From Cloacibacterium sp. (GTDB lineage Bacteria > Bacteroidota > Bacteroidia > Flavobacteriales > Weeksellaceae): a stretch of 57,242 bases of DNA. Where the stretch lies: assembly GCA_017995195.1 (NCBI GenBank), contig JAGOJI010000002.1:1-57242 (forward strand). Direction: 5' to 3'. The position numbers and the translations under genes are program-made. This document shows positions 8,759 through 16,666 of the stretch, one piece after another; within the stretch, counting starts at the first letter, position 1; each line of letters starts with the position of its first letter. Below the pieces are notes generated by a model. That model had not been told where the DNA came from, did not search any database, and saw only the letters and a program-made list of their open reading frames with translations.

Positions 8759-9379
8759 TTACTGGTTATCACTAATGATTTCTAAAAACCGAATGCTGCT
8801 GTTTCTCACACTCAATTCTGCACTTTGGGCTAAAGAAGTAATCACTCCATTAAAAATAAATCCAAAAATTGCTAAAAACGTACCTATACAAGCTGGAATA
8901 GCAAATGAATAAAAGTACGGAAGCTGTAAGGCTGTTTCTTTTGCTATCCAAAAATAATATGCCAATACTACCCATGAACCGAGTACGCCCAATAGAAAAA
9001 CGATTTTCGGCATGAGAGAGAAACGATGAAGGTTTTTATAAATTTCCGATATTTCCAACTCTCTTTGATTTTTTACCGCCGAAGAAACTTCGCTCAAAGA
9101 TTTTTCTATCCTCAGCAAGCCTTTGGCTACTATTCTGGATTCAGCAGAAGAAGTACTCTTGCACATATCTTGTGCAGATTCTATTCGCTTGTCGTAGATG
9201 CAATCTGCAATATTATCCATAAAATAGGTAGTTTGCTGTGCCATTTGCTTTAAATAGAAAAACTTTTGCAGAAAGCAATACAACATAATAATGCCTGCTA
9301 AAAAGCACAAGGCTACGAAAATATCTGTAAGGGTTTCGCCACCGAAAATCAGGTCCCAAAGATTGATTGTGGTATTCAT
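8759..9379 (-). CDS. MotA/TolQ/ExbB-type proton channel protein
   Basis: A 206-residue membrane protein with three membrane segments (about 18-38, 123-145 and 157-183) and a cytoplasmic helical region between the first and second. The layout and the AIPACIGTFLAIFGFIFNG segment fit ExbB/TolQ. It would energise the TonB-like protein encoded directly downstream. Sequence conservation is weaker than in classical ExbB, and the usual small ExbD subunit is missing next door. Confidence 0.8.
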   Translation of the reverse strand: MNTTINLWDLIFGGETLTDIFVALCFLAGIIMLYCFLQKFFYLKQMAQQTTYFMDNIADCIYDKRIESAQDMCKSTSSAESRIVAKGLLRIEKSLSEVSSAVKNQRELEISEIYKNLHRFSLMPKIVFLLGVLGSWVVLAYYFWIAKETALQLPYFYSFAIPACIGTFLAIFGFIFNGVITSLAQSAELSVRNSSIRFLEIISDNQ

Positions 9380-9440
9380 GATTTTTGTATAAATATAAGA
9401 AAAACCAGGTTAATTTTGAAACGATAAAGGTACCAAATTA

Positions 9441-10244
9441 TTATGAACTCTGCATCAATCCATAAAATGGAAGTTCAAATGTGGGAATAAATCCCAATTT
9501 TTTGGCAAGCTCCAAGGATTTATAATTCTCTTTTCTACATGCCCAAACGGGAATCATTTTCAGTTCTAAGCAATAATCAATGAGTGCCGAACAAGCCAAT
9601 TTGGCGTAGCCTTTGCCCTGAAATTCGGGTTGGGTTTCTATACCTATTTCCAAATAAGGTTCATGAATAAAACAGGCAAAAGCGGTGGTAGCAAACTGTC
9701 CGTTTTCGTATACGCTAAAACCAATTCCTTTCTTTTCAAAATGTTCGGCATTTTTCCAAAGATATTCCGGAACTACACTGCCTTTCATCTGTTCAAAGGC
9801 TTTTTTATCCGTTTTTTTGATTTCTACATGATGTGGCAATGGAATAGCAGGTTCGCTAAGAAATTTTTCTTTATCGAATGAAAAATTCATTCGTGTATTC
9901 ATTTGGATTTTTGTTCCCCAATAGCCATTGAACAACTCATCTAAAACCTTGTTCCATTCATTAGGAAATGCTTGTAGCCAAATGGTTTTGTTTCTTTTCC
10001 GGTCTATTTCCAACGCAAAATTTCGGAATTGTGCATTAAATACCTCATTCTCCCAGTCTCCAAAAAGCAAACCCATACCATAAGGGTGAACGACAAAAAA
10101 TGTTTTTGGATTTTCTGCACAATCTGCATACACTTCGCCATGGATATGCTGTAACAGTACAGATTTAGCAAAAAAATGATTAATCGCTACCTTTTCTAAA
10201 GGTGCTAAAAGTTGGAAATACTCTGATGGTTGAAGAAGAATCAT
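9441..10244 (-). CDS. GNAT family N-acetyltransferase
   Basis: A 267-residue protein whose C-terminal half is a GNAT fold. The acetyl-CoA loop reads QPEFQGKGYAKLACSALIDYC, followed by VWACRKENYKSLELAKKLGF. The N-terminal half is not classical GNAT; the whole resembles the larger GNAT_acetyltran family (PF12746), which includes the zwittermicin resistance type. The substrate is unknown. A TACATTTG -7 element sits 15 bases upstream of the start, so it is probably transcribed alone. Confidence 0.8.
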   Translation of the reverse strand: MILLQPSEYFQLLAPLEKVAINHFFAKSVLLQHIHGEVYADCAENPKTFFVVHPYGMGLLFGDWENEVFNAQFRNFALEIDRKRNKTIWLQAFPNEWNKVLDELFNGYWGTKIQMNTRMNFSFDKEKFLSEPAIPLPHHVEIKKTDKKAFEQMKGSVVPEYLWKNAEHFEKKGIGFSVYENGQFATTAFACFIHEPYLEIGIETQPEFQGKGYAKLACSALIDYCLELKMIPVWACRKENYKSLELAKKLGFIPTFELPFYGLMQSS

Positions 10245-10258
10245 AGGAAAATATGATT

Positions 10259-10266
10259 CAAATGTA
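10259..10266 (-). promoter_or_regulatory. -7 element (TACATTTG) for the GNAT gene
   Basis: The minus strand reads TACATTTG, matching TAnnTTTG, 15 bases upstream of the start codon at 10244. No TTG is found at the ideal -33 distance. Confidence 0.45.
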
Positions 10267-10380
10267 TGAAATTTTTGATTTTTTTGACCATAAAAGGATT
10301 GCTTTTGTGATTACAAAAGTTTTGTGCGACTTTTTTGACCAATGGCTCAACGTGTTTCGGGCAAGTCCTTAACTCAATAA

Positions 10381-10839
10381 CTAATCCTCTATTTCGATTT
10401 CGTCTTCCACGAAGTTGCACTTGAGCTTGAATGGAATCGGCTCATCGCCACCGGTGTAGAAATCATCGATAATTCCTTTCCAAATCAACTGGAGCTCGTC
10501 TTTTTCGTTTTTACTGAAAGACAATTCGTTTTCGTAAACAAATGCTGTTTCGTCATCAAATAAATCTACTTCGGTAAAGCTCTCTTCTTCGGAGTCGTTG
10601 ATAAGGAATGTTTTGTTCTCCAGTTCGTTAGATGCTATAGGAAAATCGAAAACATCAAGAGAGAGTTGTGGAAATTGGTACTGTAGAGAATCGTCTTCCA
10701 CATGGTCCAAACTGTCGTCTGTAATGATTTCAACTTCCAAAAAATTTTGCTTATTGAGGTAAACCGCTTTGCAGTAAGAATTTTGAATGTGGTATTTCAG
10801 GGTTTCTTGCGGATGATAGATTTTTAAAATCCCTTTCAT
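10381..10839 (-). CDS. hypothetical acidic protein
   Basis: A 152-residue soluble protein beginning MKGILKIYHPQETLKYHIQN. It is rich in D and E, notably the EDEIEIED tail, and has no signal peptide or membrane segment. I recognise no domain. It stands alone between the GNAT gene and a terminator. Codon use and length suggest it is real. It resembles uncharacterised conserved proteins of Chryseobacterium-type genomes, but that is from memory. Confidence 0.7.
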   Translation of the reverse strand: MKGILKIYHPQETLKYHIQNSYCKAVYLNKQNFLEVEIITDDSLDHVEDDSLQYQFPQLSLDVFDFPIASNELENKTFLINDSEEESFTEVDLFDDETAFVYENELSFSKNEKDELQLIWKGIIDDFYTGGDEPIPFKLKCNFVEDEIEIED

Positions 10840-10949
10840 TTTAAGTCGTAAAAAATGGTTTTATGTGTTGATTTGTTTTGTTTTAACAAAGATAAAAAAG
10901 TTTTTTAACCGACAAATCATTGTATAAAAATGTTTTTAAAAACTAAAAA

Positions 10950-10982
10950 AAAAGACCGCAAAAAAAGCGGTCTCTTTCTTTT
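10950..10982. terminator. bidirectional intrinsic terminator
   Basis: The stem GACCGC (10954-10959) pairs with GCGGTC (10967-10972) around an A7 loop. A run of A precedes it and a T-rich tract follows. It would end the metallophore locus transcript arriving from 11016. The same stem sequence is reused in the terminator at 14138-14162. Confidence 0.75.
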
Positions 10983-11015
10983 AAAAATTAAATTGATGTC
11001 AATATGAATGTATTT

Positions 11016-11825
11016 TTATTTCGTTCCGAAACTATAGCTTGCCCAGTAACTTTCCCAATCTGATTTTGATTTATCTCGGGAAGGGAAAAGGTGAGTGGTG
11101 GTAATTGTCCAATCTCCCTCTCTATCCAGTTTAAAACTACACACGCCCTTATCATCGGTTCTGCTGAGTTGATAGGTTGGGAGCTCTCCTCCCACTCTAT
11201 TTCTGGCAACAATAACCTTGCCTACCATAGGTTTTCCGTTGATGAAAACTTGTGCCTTGAACCAATCTCCTTTTTTCAGTTGATATGGATTTTGCAGAAG
11301 AATAATTTCATAAGGGTGTCCCACTATTTTTTTGTACAAATCATCGTTCTGAACAGGTCCACTTTGAACCAAGGATTTAATGAACCTTGCATACCGCTCC
11401 GTTTGTTCTTTCTTGCTCTCGTCTATGGTAATATTTTCAATATGGTCTGCCTCCAAATATTCTTTGAACTCTTTATTTTCAATAGAAATAAAAGAATAGT
11501 CTTTCTCTGCCTCTATCAGTCCTAAACCATTGAAATCCACCTCTGTAGCGACAAAAGGAACAGCTCCTTCCTTTGTAAGCGGCATAAGATTTTTTGTTCC
11601 TTTTTCTGTGGTTATTTTAAGGCTTCTTACGGTGTTTTCCATTGGTCTTTCGCTAATAACATTGAATCCCCACGTAACGAAATAACGCATAATGAGCTTC
11701 TCGCCCTTTTTCACTATAAAGTTATTGGCTATCAATACATTATCATGAGAGACGGCAGAGATGGTGAAAAACATAGTGAACAACACAACAATTGGAAGTA
11801 AAATTTTCGATTTTAACTTTTTCAT
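11016..11825 (-). CDS. DUF4198 periplasmic protein of the metallophore locus
   Basis: A 269-residue exported protein with signal peptide at about 1-26 (cleavage near ISAVSHD). The all-beta body matches DUF4198, a family related to periplasmic parts of nickel and other metal uptake systems. Signs are the FIVKKGEKLIMRYFVTWGF start and the C-terminal domain with FKAQVFINGKPMVGKVIVAR and TDDKGVCSFKLDREGDWTITT, which resembles an Ig-like NikM/NikK domain. It lies 23 bases after a TonB-dependent receptor and probably helps that receptor in the periplasm. The ligand is unknown. Confidence 0.75.
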   Translation of the reverse strand: MKKLKSKILLPIVVLFTMFFTISAVSHDNVLIANNFIVKKGEKLIMRYFVTWGFNVISERPMENTVRSLKITTEKGTKNLMPLTKEGAVPFVATEVDFNGLGLIEAEKDYSFISIENKEFKEYLEADHIENITIDESKKEQTERYARFIKSLVQSGPVQNDDLYKKIVGHPYEIILLQNPYQLKKGDWFKAQVFINGKPMVGKVIVARNRVGGELPTYQLSRTDDKGVCSFKLDREGDWTITTTHLFPSRDKSKSDWESYWASYSFGTK

Positions 11826-11848
11826 TAGATTTATTTTTTGGGGTTATA

Positions 11849-13972
11849 TTAAAATTTGTATCCTATGCTTATTTTATAATTTCTGCCCATTGCCGGAGTT
11901 ACCAATAAAGGTGGAAAGGCATTGGGAGAATCAAAATTAGGAACCGATGAACTATAATATTCGGTATTGGTAATATTATTGACATTCAAACCTAATCTTA
12001 TGTTCTTGAATGTGTAATACACCGTGCCATCTGCCGTAAAATATGCAGGAAGTGTATAGGCATAAGATGTATAGGTTGTAGTATTGCTCTCATAATAAGC
12101 ACCTACGCCCAATCCTAAATTTTTAAAAAATCCATCTTGTATTTTGTAGTCCATCCAATAGTTGAATTGGTGTTCCGGAGCGTATCTTAATCTTGTCCCT
12201 GTGGTTTTGGGATCTAAGCTATTTTTATTTTTCGCATGAGTATAAGTATATCCACCTCTGATGCTAAATCCATTGATTGGAGTAGCATTAAAATCCAACT
12301 CAACCCCCTTTGATTCAGCATCTCCCAATCTTCTGTTGGTATTTCCGGCTGCTGCTTCGGCAATATTATTTTTCTTGATATAGAACCCTGCAAGGGTCAT
12401 GAAAAACCGGTTTCCATACTGTATTTTCGTGCCTACTTCTGCCTGAAATCCGTCTTCGGGATCAAGTGGTTTTTCATCGACCCCAAATTTTCGGGTTGGC
12501 TTAAAATAGGTAGAGTACGACCCGTAAAAGCTCATATTTTTTAGAGGCGAAAAAACAGCTCCCATCCTGTAGGTAAAAGTATTAAGGGTTCCGTTTCCTA
12601 ACGGCTGACTACTTGTGACTTTACCTGTGGTATCCAAGAAATCATAGTAATATCGACTGGTAAACGAATCAAACCGCCCTCCTGCAAAAACCTTGATTTT
12701 ATTGGAAATATCCAACCAGTTTTGCAAATAATAACTTAGGATATTTTCATTCCGAATTCTTAACCTATCTACTAAATAATCTCTGTATCCTTGATTGATT
12801 TTAGGATTCACGACATCTATTATTGTAGTTTTTCCCGGTCCACTTATTTTTACTCTATCCGAAATTTCGTTTAAAAATCCTAAAAAATTACCCGCTAAAA
12901 TAGTGTTCTTCATGCTCCCGATTTCAAATTTATAATTCACCTCTATTTGGTTTTGAATAGATTTGGCGTAGCGATTAAACCCAAGCGATGTTCTTTGTAA
13001 TTTTGAAGGATCGTTGGCAAGAATACTTAATCCGCCATCGTTTGAAACATATTTTATTTGGTCATCGGAATAAGATGCTATATTGGAGATTTGGAGTTTT
13101 TCGTTGGTTTTTCGAACATACTTAAGCTGATAGTCATATCTTTTATGACTTAGGAAGTCCGAAGGATCTCCGTATCTGGTTTCCCTTTTTACACCGTCCC
13201 AAAGCCTTACTTCTCCCAAAAATGAGGGATCGGCAGGCACACCTGTATCGGTATCGAATTTATCATTGGTAATTTGTGCTGAAAGTTGGAAAAAATCTTT
13301 CTCGTTAGGAATATATTCTAAAATAGCAGACCCGTTATTGGTGTTTTCGGCAATGTTTCGCCATCCATCGGTTTTAGTAGTCCCAAAGTCGAATCTGAAT
13401 CTAACTTTATTGGAGATAGGTCCCCCAACTCCTACAGTAGAACCATAGAAATTGTAACTGCCAAAATCAATCTTTGCCTCTCCTTTTAAGGTTTTTGTCG
13501 GCTTTTTTCGGATAATATTTACAATACCTCCTAATACCGAATGTCCGTACAAAATACTCTCCGGACCTTTTAGAACTTCTATACTCTGAATATTGGCTAA
13601 ATTGGTCATTGGAGAGGCAAAGATGGTGGTTCTCTCATCTCGAACACCGTCTACCAAAAAGGCATAATCGGAAAACCCTCGGATGATAATCTGTGTAAAT
13701 CCTCCGTAAATATTCTGAACTCGCACTCCTGTTGTACTTTTGAGAGCAGACTCCAGAGTCGTTACGTTTCTTTTTTCAATCGTTTCTAAGTTAATGGTCT
13801 GGGTGGTAATAGGAACTTCTATTTTTTTTACATTCAATTTGTTCAATTGAGATTTTCTCTCTGCAGTAAGAACAACCTCTTCAATTTTTTTCGCCTCAAC
13901 AGAATCTTTTTCCTGAGAAAAAGTAACACTAAAGCAACAAACAGAAAATAGAAATAATTTAATTTTTTTCAT
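11849..13972 (-). CDS. TonB-dependent siderophore-type receptor (third of three)
   Basis: A 707-residue outer-membrane receptor. Signal peptide about 1-19 (ending VTFSQ). The plug domain covers about 45-165, with IIIRGFSDYAFLVDGVRDER and IEVLKGPESILYGHSVLGG. A 22-strand barrel follows, ending in the aromatic YKISIGYKF signature. Unlike the two receptors upstream it has no N-terminal carboxypeptidase-regulatory-like domain. It shares their LNxKxxExPxT plug entry, so all three derive from one ancestor. A terminator and a TATCTTTG element upstream suggest its own promoter. It and the DUF4198 gene form a two-gene unit. Confidence 0.93.
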   Translation of the reverse strand: MKKIKLFLFSVCCFSVTFSQEKDSVEAKKIEEVVLTAERKSQLNKLNVKKIEVPITTQTINLETIEKRNVTTLESALKSTTGVRVQNIYGGFTQIIIRGFSDYAFLVDGVRDERTTIFASPMTNLANIQSIEVLKGPESILYGHSVLGGIVNIIRKKPTKTLKGEAKIDFGSYNFYGSTVGVGGPISNKVRFRFDFGTTKTDGWRNIAENTNNGSAILEYIPNEKDFFQLSAQITNDKFDTDTGVPADPSFLGEVRLWDGVKRETRYGDPSDFLSHKRYDYQLKYVRKTNEKLQISNIASYSDDQIKYVSNDGGLSILANDPSKLQRTSLGFNRYAKSIQNQIEVNYKFEIGSMKNTILAGNFLGFLNEISDRVKISGPGKTTIIDVVNPKINQGYRDYLVDRLRIRNENILSYYLQNWLDISNKIKVFAGGRFDSFTSRYYYDFLDTTGKVTSSQPLGNGTLNTFTYRMGAVFSPLKNMSFYGSYSTYFKPTRKFGVDEKPLDPEDGFQAEVGTKIQYGNRFFMTLAGFYIKKNNIAEAAAGNTNRRLGDAESKGVELDFNATPINGFSIRGGYTYTHAKNKNSLDPKTTGTRLRYAPEHQFNYWMDYKIQDGFFKNLGLGVGAYYESNTTTYTSYAYTLPAYFTADGTVYYTFKNIRLGLNVNNITNTEYYSSSVPNFDSPNAFPPLLVTPAMGRNYKISIGYKF

Positions 13973-14059
13973 GAAAGATTTTTTTAATTTTATCTAATAA
14001 ATTATTTATTTGTTTTATTTAAAGGGCTTTTCATCTGCATAAAATATTATAGAACGCTA

Positions 14060-14067
14060 CAAAGATA
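14060..14067 (-). promoter_or_regulatory. -7 element (TATCTTTG) upstream of the third receptor
   Basis: The minus strand reads TATCTTTG, a consensus Bacteroidota -7 element, about 90 bases before the receptor start at 13972. It lies between the terminator of the preceding receptor and this gene, as expected for a separate transcription unit. A TTG is present further upstream but at 24 instead of 19 bases. Confidence 0.5.
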
Positions 14068-14104
14068 TTACTTTTATTTTATTAGATAGCACAATATGAT
14101 AAAT

Positions 14105-14118
14105 ATCACAACTGTGAT
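14105..14118. promoter_or_regulatory. palindrome ATCACA-AC-TGTGAT, possible operator
   Basis: A perfect 6-bp inverted repeat with a 2-bp centre lies 40 bases upstream of the TATCTTTG element at 14060. The position fits binding of a regulator. The half-sites resemble CRP-type TGTGA but in the opposite arrangement. No regulator gene is nearby. Confidence 0.35.
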
Positions 14119-14137
14119 TTTAAAAATTATTAACACA

Positions 14138-14162
14138 AAAAGACCGCTAAAAGCGGTCTTTT
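14138..14162. terminator. bidirectional intrinsic terminator after the second receptor
   Basis: An 11-bp perfect stem (14138-14148 with 14152-14162), loop AAA, has A4 and T4 at its ends. It separates the second receptor from the third. Confidence 0.75.
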
Positions 14163-14208
14163 CTCTTGAAAAATGAAATATGAAAAAACTAAAAATTCTG
14201 TTTTTTTT

Positions 14209-16566
14209 TTAGAAAGAATAAGAAATACTCAACTTATAATTTCTGTCTCTTCCCGGGTAGATTTGGAATTGTGACTGGTAGGGTGCATCAACATTATCGG
14301 AATACCACAAATCATTGCTAGATAAGGCGTTGTTGTAATATCTTTTGTCGAATAAGTTTTCAATATTGAGCCCTATTCTTACGCCATTTTTAGCTTCATA
14401 ATAAATGGTACTGTTGAAAATGGTATAAGCCGGCAAAAACTGCGTATTGTATTCATTTTGGAAGGCTTTTCCTGTGTAGAAAGCTCCTAATCCCAGTCCT
14501 AAACCTTTTACCACATGAGGTTCATAATTAATCCATGCGTTGAAGGTGTGCTCCGGAGTCCATGTCGTACGGTTTCCGGAAATGTCTACTCCACCTTTAT
14601 CGGTACCATTTCCAAATCTTGCGTTGGTGTAGGCGTAGCCTACTTTTGTATAAAGTCCTTTGGTGATTTCCGCATCTGCATCGATCTCAAACCCCGATGA
14701 AATTGCTTTTCCTACTTGTGTTCTTATGGTATGCCCTACAATAAGGTTGTTTTTCTCGATATAAAATGCAGAAAGTGTCATGTTTACTTTATTCTTCTGC
14801 TCTAATTTTAACCCTCCTTCTATTTGGAAACCTGTTTCAGGAATAAAAATTTTACCTGTTTTGTGATCGTGTGAACGGGTAGGCTTGAAGAAACTGGAAG
14901 CAGAAACATAGGTATTCAATAGGTTTTTAACCAATTGGTAAGACAATGCTCCTCTGTAAGTAAGGTTTCCTGTAGGTATTTTTGTATATACTGCAGCCTC
15001 ATTAATTCCTCTTTTAATAGTCGTGTCGTTTACAGGGTCGTATGTTCCATAGTCGTATTTGCCCCATAAATAATCATAACGTAAGCCTATTAAAGCTTTA
15101 AATCGATGAGAAAACTCTATCCAATCTTGTAAATAAACCGCAGTAGAAATTTCTTTTATAGACTGCCATTGGTTGATATCTACTCTTTTCTGCCCTAATC
15201 CTAAATTTGCTAAATCTGTGTCGTTTTCTCCAACCGAAATGGATCCGTAATAAGAGGGTTTATCCATAATGGAAACTAAATTCCCAACAATCATTTTATG
15301 TTTTATACCTCCTGTTTCAAAACGAAGAGAATGGTCTAATTGTCCTAAAAACAAATCCGTTAAACGATTAAAGTGATAACCTCCGTAGTTTCTTCGGGAA
15401 ACTTTTTTGGTATCGTTATCTATGAACAATACTTCGTCCATAAGATAATCGTAATTATCGTTCAGATAAGATAATTTGAAGTCCAACTGGTAGTTTCTAC
15501 TATACTTGTATTTGTATTTCAAATAGGCTTCCTGTTTTTTATACTTCATGTAGTCTTGATTATTGGCATAGTTGAATAAAGGATCTATCCAAGATATGGG
15601 CGTACCGTTATTATTTGCCGGAACACCGGTATCCGGACCAAACAGGGCATTGTCGTACTGATAGAATGCCTCGAAAGTATTCTTCTCATTGGGCGTAAAC
15701 TCCAACATTACAGAAGCGTTGGAGGATTTTTCTTTCACTCCCTTAAAGCCATCTGTGTTTAAAGTTCCAAAATCTAAGCGGTATCTCAGTTTATCGGAAA
15801 CAGGACCGCCAATTCCCACGGTAGCATTATGCGTATTGTAGCTTCCTATGGTATATTTAGCATCTCCGTGGGTTTCATAGGTTGGTCTTTTTCTAATTAC
15901 ATTAATCATACCTCCCAAAGCAGAATGCCCAAACATTTCACCGGAAGGACCTTTTAGGATTTCCATTCTTTCTATATTGGCGAGATTCGGCATGGGTGCA
16001 CTCACAAAAAAGGAGTGTCTTTCATCTCTTATCCCATCGTATAACACCACAAAATTGTCGAAGCCTCGAATGTTGAAAAACTGAAATCCTCCGTATTGTT
16101 TTATGGAATTTACTCCGGCTATCATTTTGGAAGCATCTTCAAAATTATTGATGTCCCATTTTTGTAAAGCGGCATGGTTCAGGACATTAATTGTCATAGG
16201 AGCTTCCAAGTTTTTGATATTGAGCTTATTGACCTCCAGTTTTTTGGCGGCAGAAATTACCAGCTCCGAAATTTCTTTGGTATCTTCTTTGAGTACAACA
16301 AGTAGATTCTCTCCTTCTTTAGCACTTCTTCGGAAGGTTTTATAGTCTTTCAACATAAAGGTGAACATATTTTTGGGATCAGCCACTTCAAGACTGAATT
16401 TACCCTCGGCATCGGTAACAGTGGTTTGGTTGGAGCCATCTACCGTAACACTTACGCCGGCAAGTGCATTCCCCGATGCATCTTGAACTTCTCCTTTTAC
16501 TACACTTTGTGAAAACAGAGCAACAGAAACGAGCACCATTGCACTGCTTAAAATTTTCTTAATCAT
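14209..16566 (-). CDS. TonB-dependent receptor with N-terminal regulatory-like domain (second of three)
   Basis: A 785-residue outer-membrane receptor. Signal peptide about 1-19 (ending VALFSQ). A carboxypeptidase-regulatory-like beta domain follows at about 22-95, then a plug at about 110-230 containing NIRGFDNFVVLYDGIRDER and MEILKGPSGEMFGHSALGG, and a barrel ending YKLSISYSF. The plug and much of the barrel are close to identical in places to the receptor at 16667-19006, so it is a tandem duplicate. It probably imports a metallophore for the FecBCDE-like system encoded upstream. Confidence 0.93.
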   Translation of the reverse strand: MIKKILSSAMVLVSVALFSQSVVKGEVQDASGNALAGVSVTVDGSNQTTVTDAEGKFSLEVADPKNMFTFMLKDYKTFRRSAKEGENLLVVLKEDTKEISELVISAAKKLEVNKLNIKNLEAPMTINVLNHAALQKWDINNFEDASKMIAGVNSIKQYGGFQFFNIRGFDNFVVLYDGIRDERHSFFVSAPMPNLANIERMEILKGPSGEMFGHSALGGMINVIRKRPTYETHGDAKYTIGSYNTHNATVGIGGPVSDKLRYRLDFGTLNTDGFKGVKEKSSNASVMLEFTPNEKNTFEAFYQYDNALFGPDTGVPANNNGTPISWIDPLFNYANNQDYMKYKKQEAYLKYKYKYSRNYQLDFKLSYLNDNYDYLMDEVLFIDNDTKKVSRRNYGGYHFNRLTDLFLGQLDHSLRFETGGIKHKMIVGNLVSIMDKPSYYGSISVGENDTDLANLGLGQKRVDINQWQSIKEISTAVYLQDWIEFSHRFKALIGLRYDYLWGKYDYGTYDPVNDTTIKRGINEAAVYTKIPTGNLTYRGALSYQLVKNLLNTYVSASSFFKPTRSHDHKTGKIFIPETGFQIEGGLKLEQKNKVNMTLSAFYIEKNNLIVGHTIRTQVGKAISSGFEIDADAEITKGLYTKVGYAYTNARFGNGTDKGGVDISGNRTTWTPEHTFNAWINYEPHVVKGLGLGLGAFYTGKAFQNEYNTQFLPAYTIFNSTIYYEAKNGVRIGLNIENLFDKRYYNNALSSNDLWYSDNVDAPYQSQFQIYPGRDRNYKLSISYSF

Positions 16567-16620
16567 GATGAATGATTTTTTTTAGTTAATATAATTTTTA
16601 TTGTTATTTATTTTATTAAA
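16567..16620 (-). repeat. duplicated untranslated leader, copy 2
   Basis: The stretch upstream of the second receptor matches the one upstream of the first receptor (19007-19059) with two substitutions and one base difference in a T run. It ends at the start codon. Duplication of the leader with the gene, and its conservation, hint at a shared translational or regulatory element. Confidence 0.65.
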
Positions 16621-16666
16621 ACCCCTTTTTCAATTCTAAATATTTATACTTTGTTTTAAAGTATAT

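Noticed and set aside
10302-10319. Hairpin CTTTTGT/ACAAAAG between the GNAT gene and the acidic protein gene
   Set aside because: The T run after it is short and the stem weak; it may be a terminator but the support is not enough to list it.
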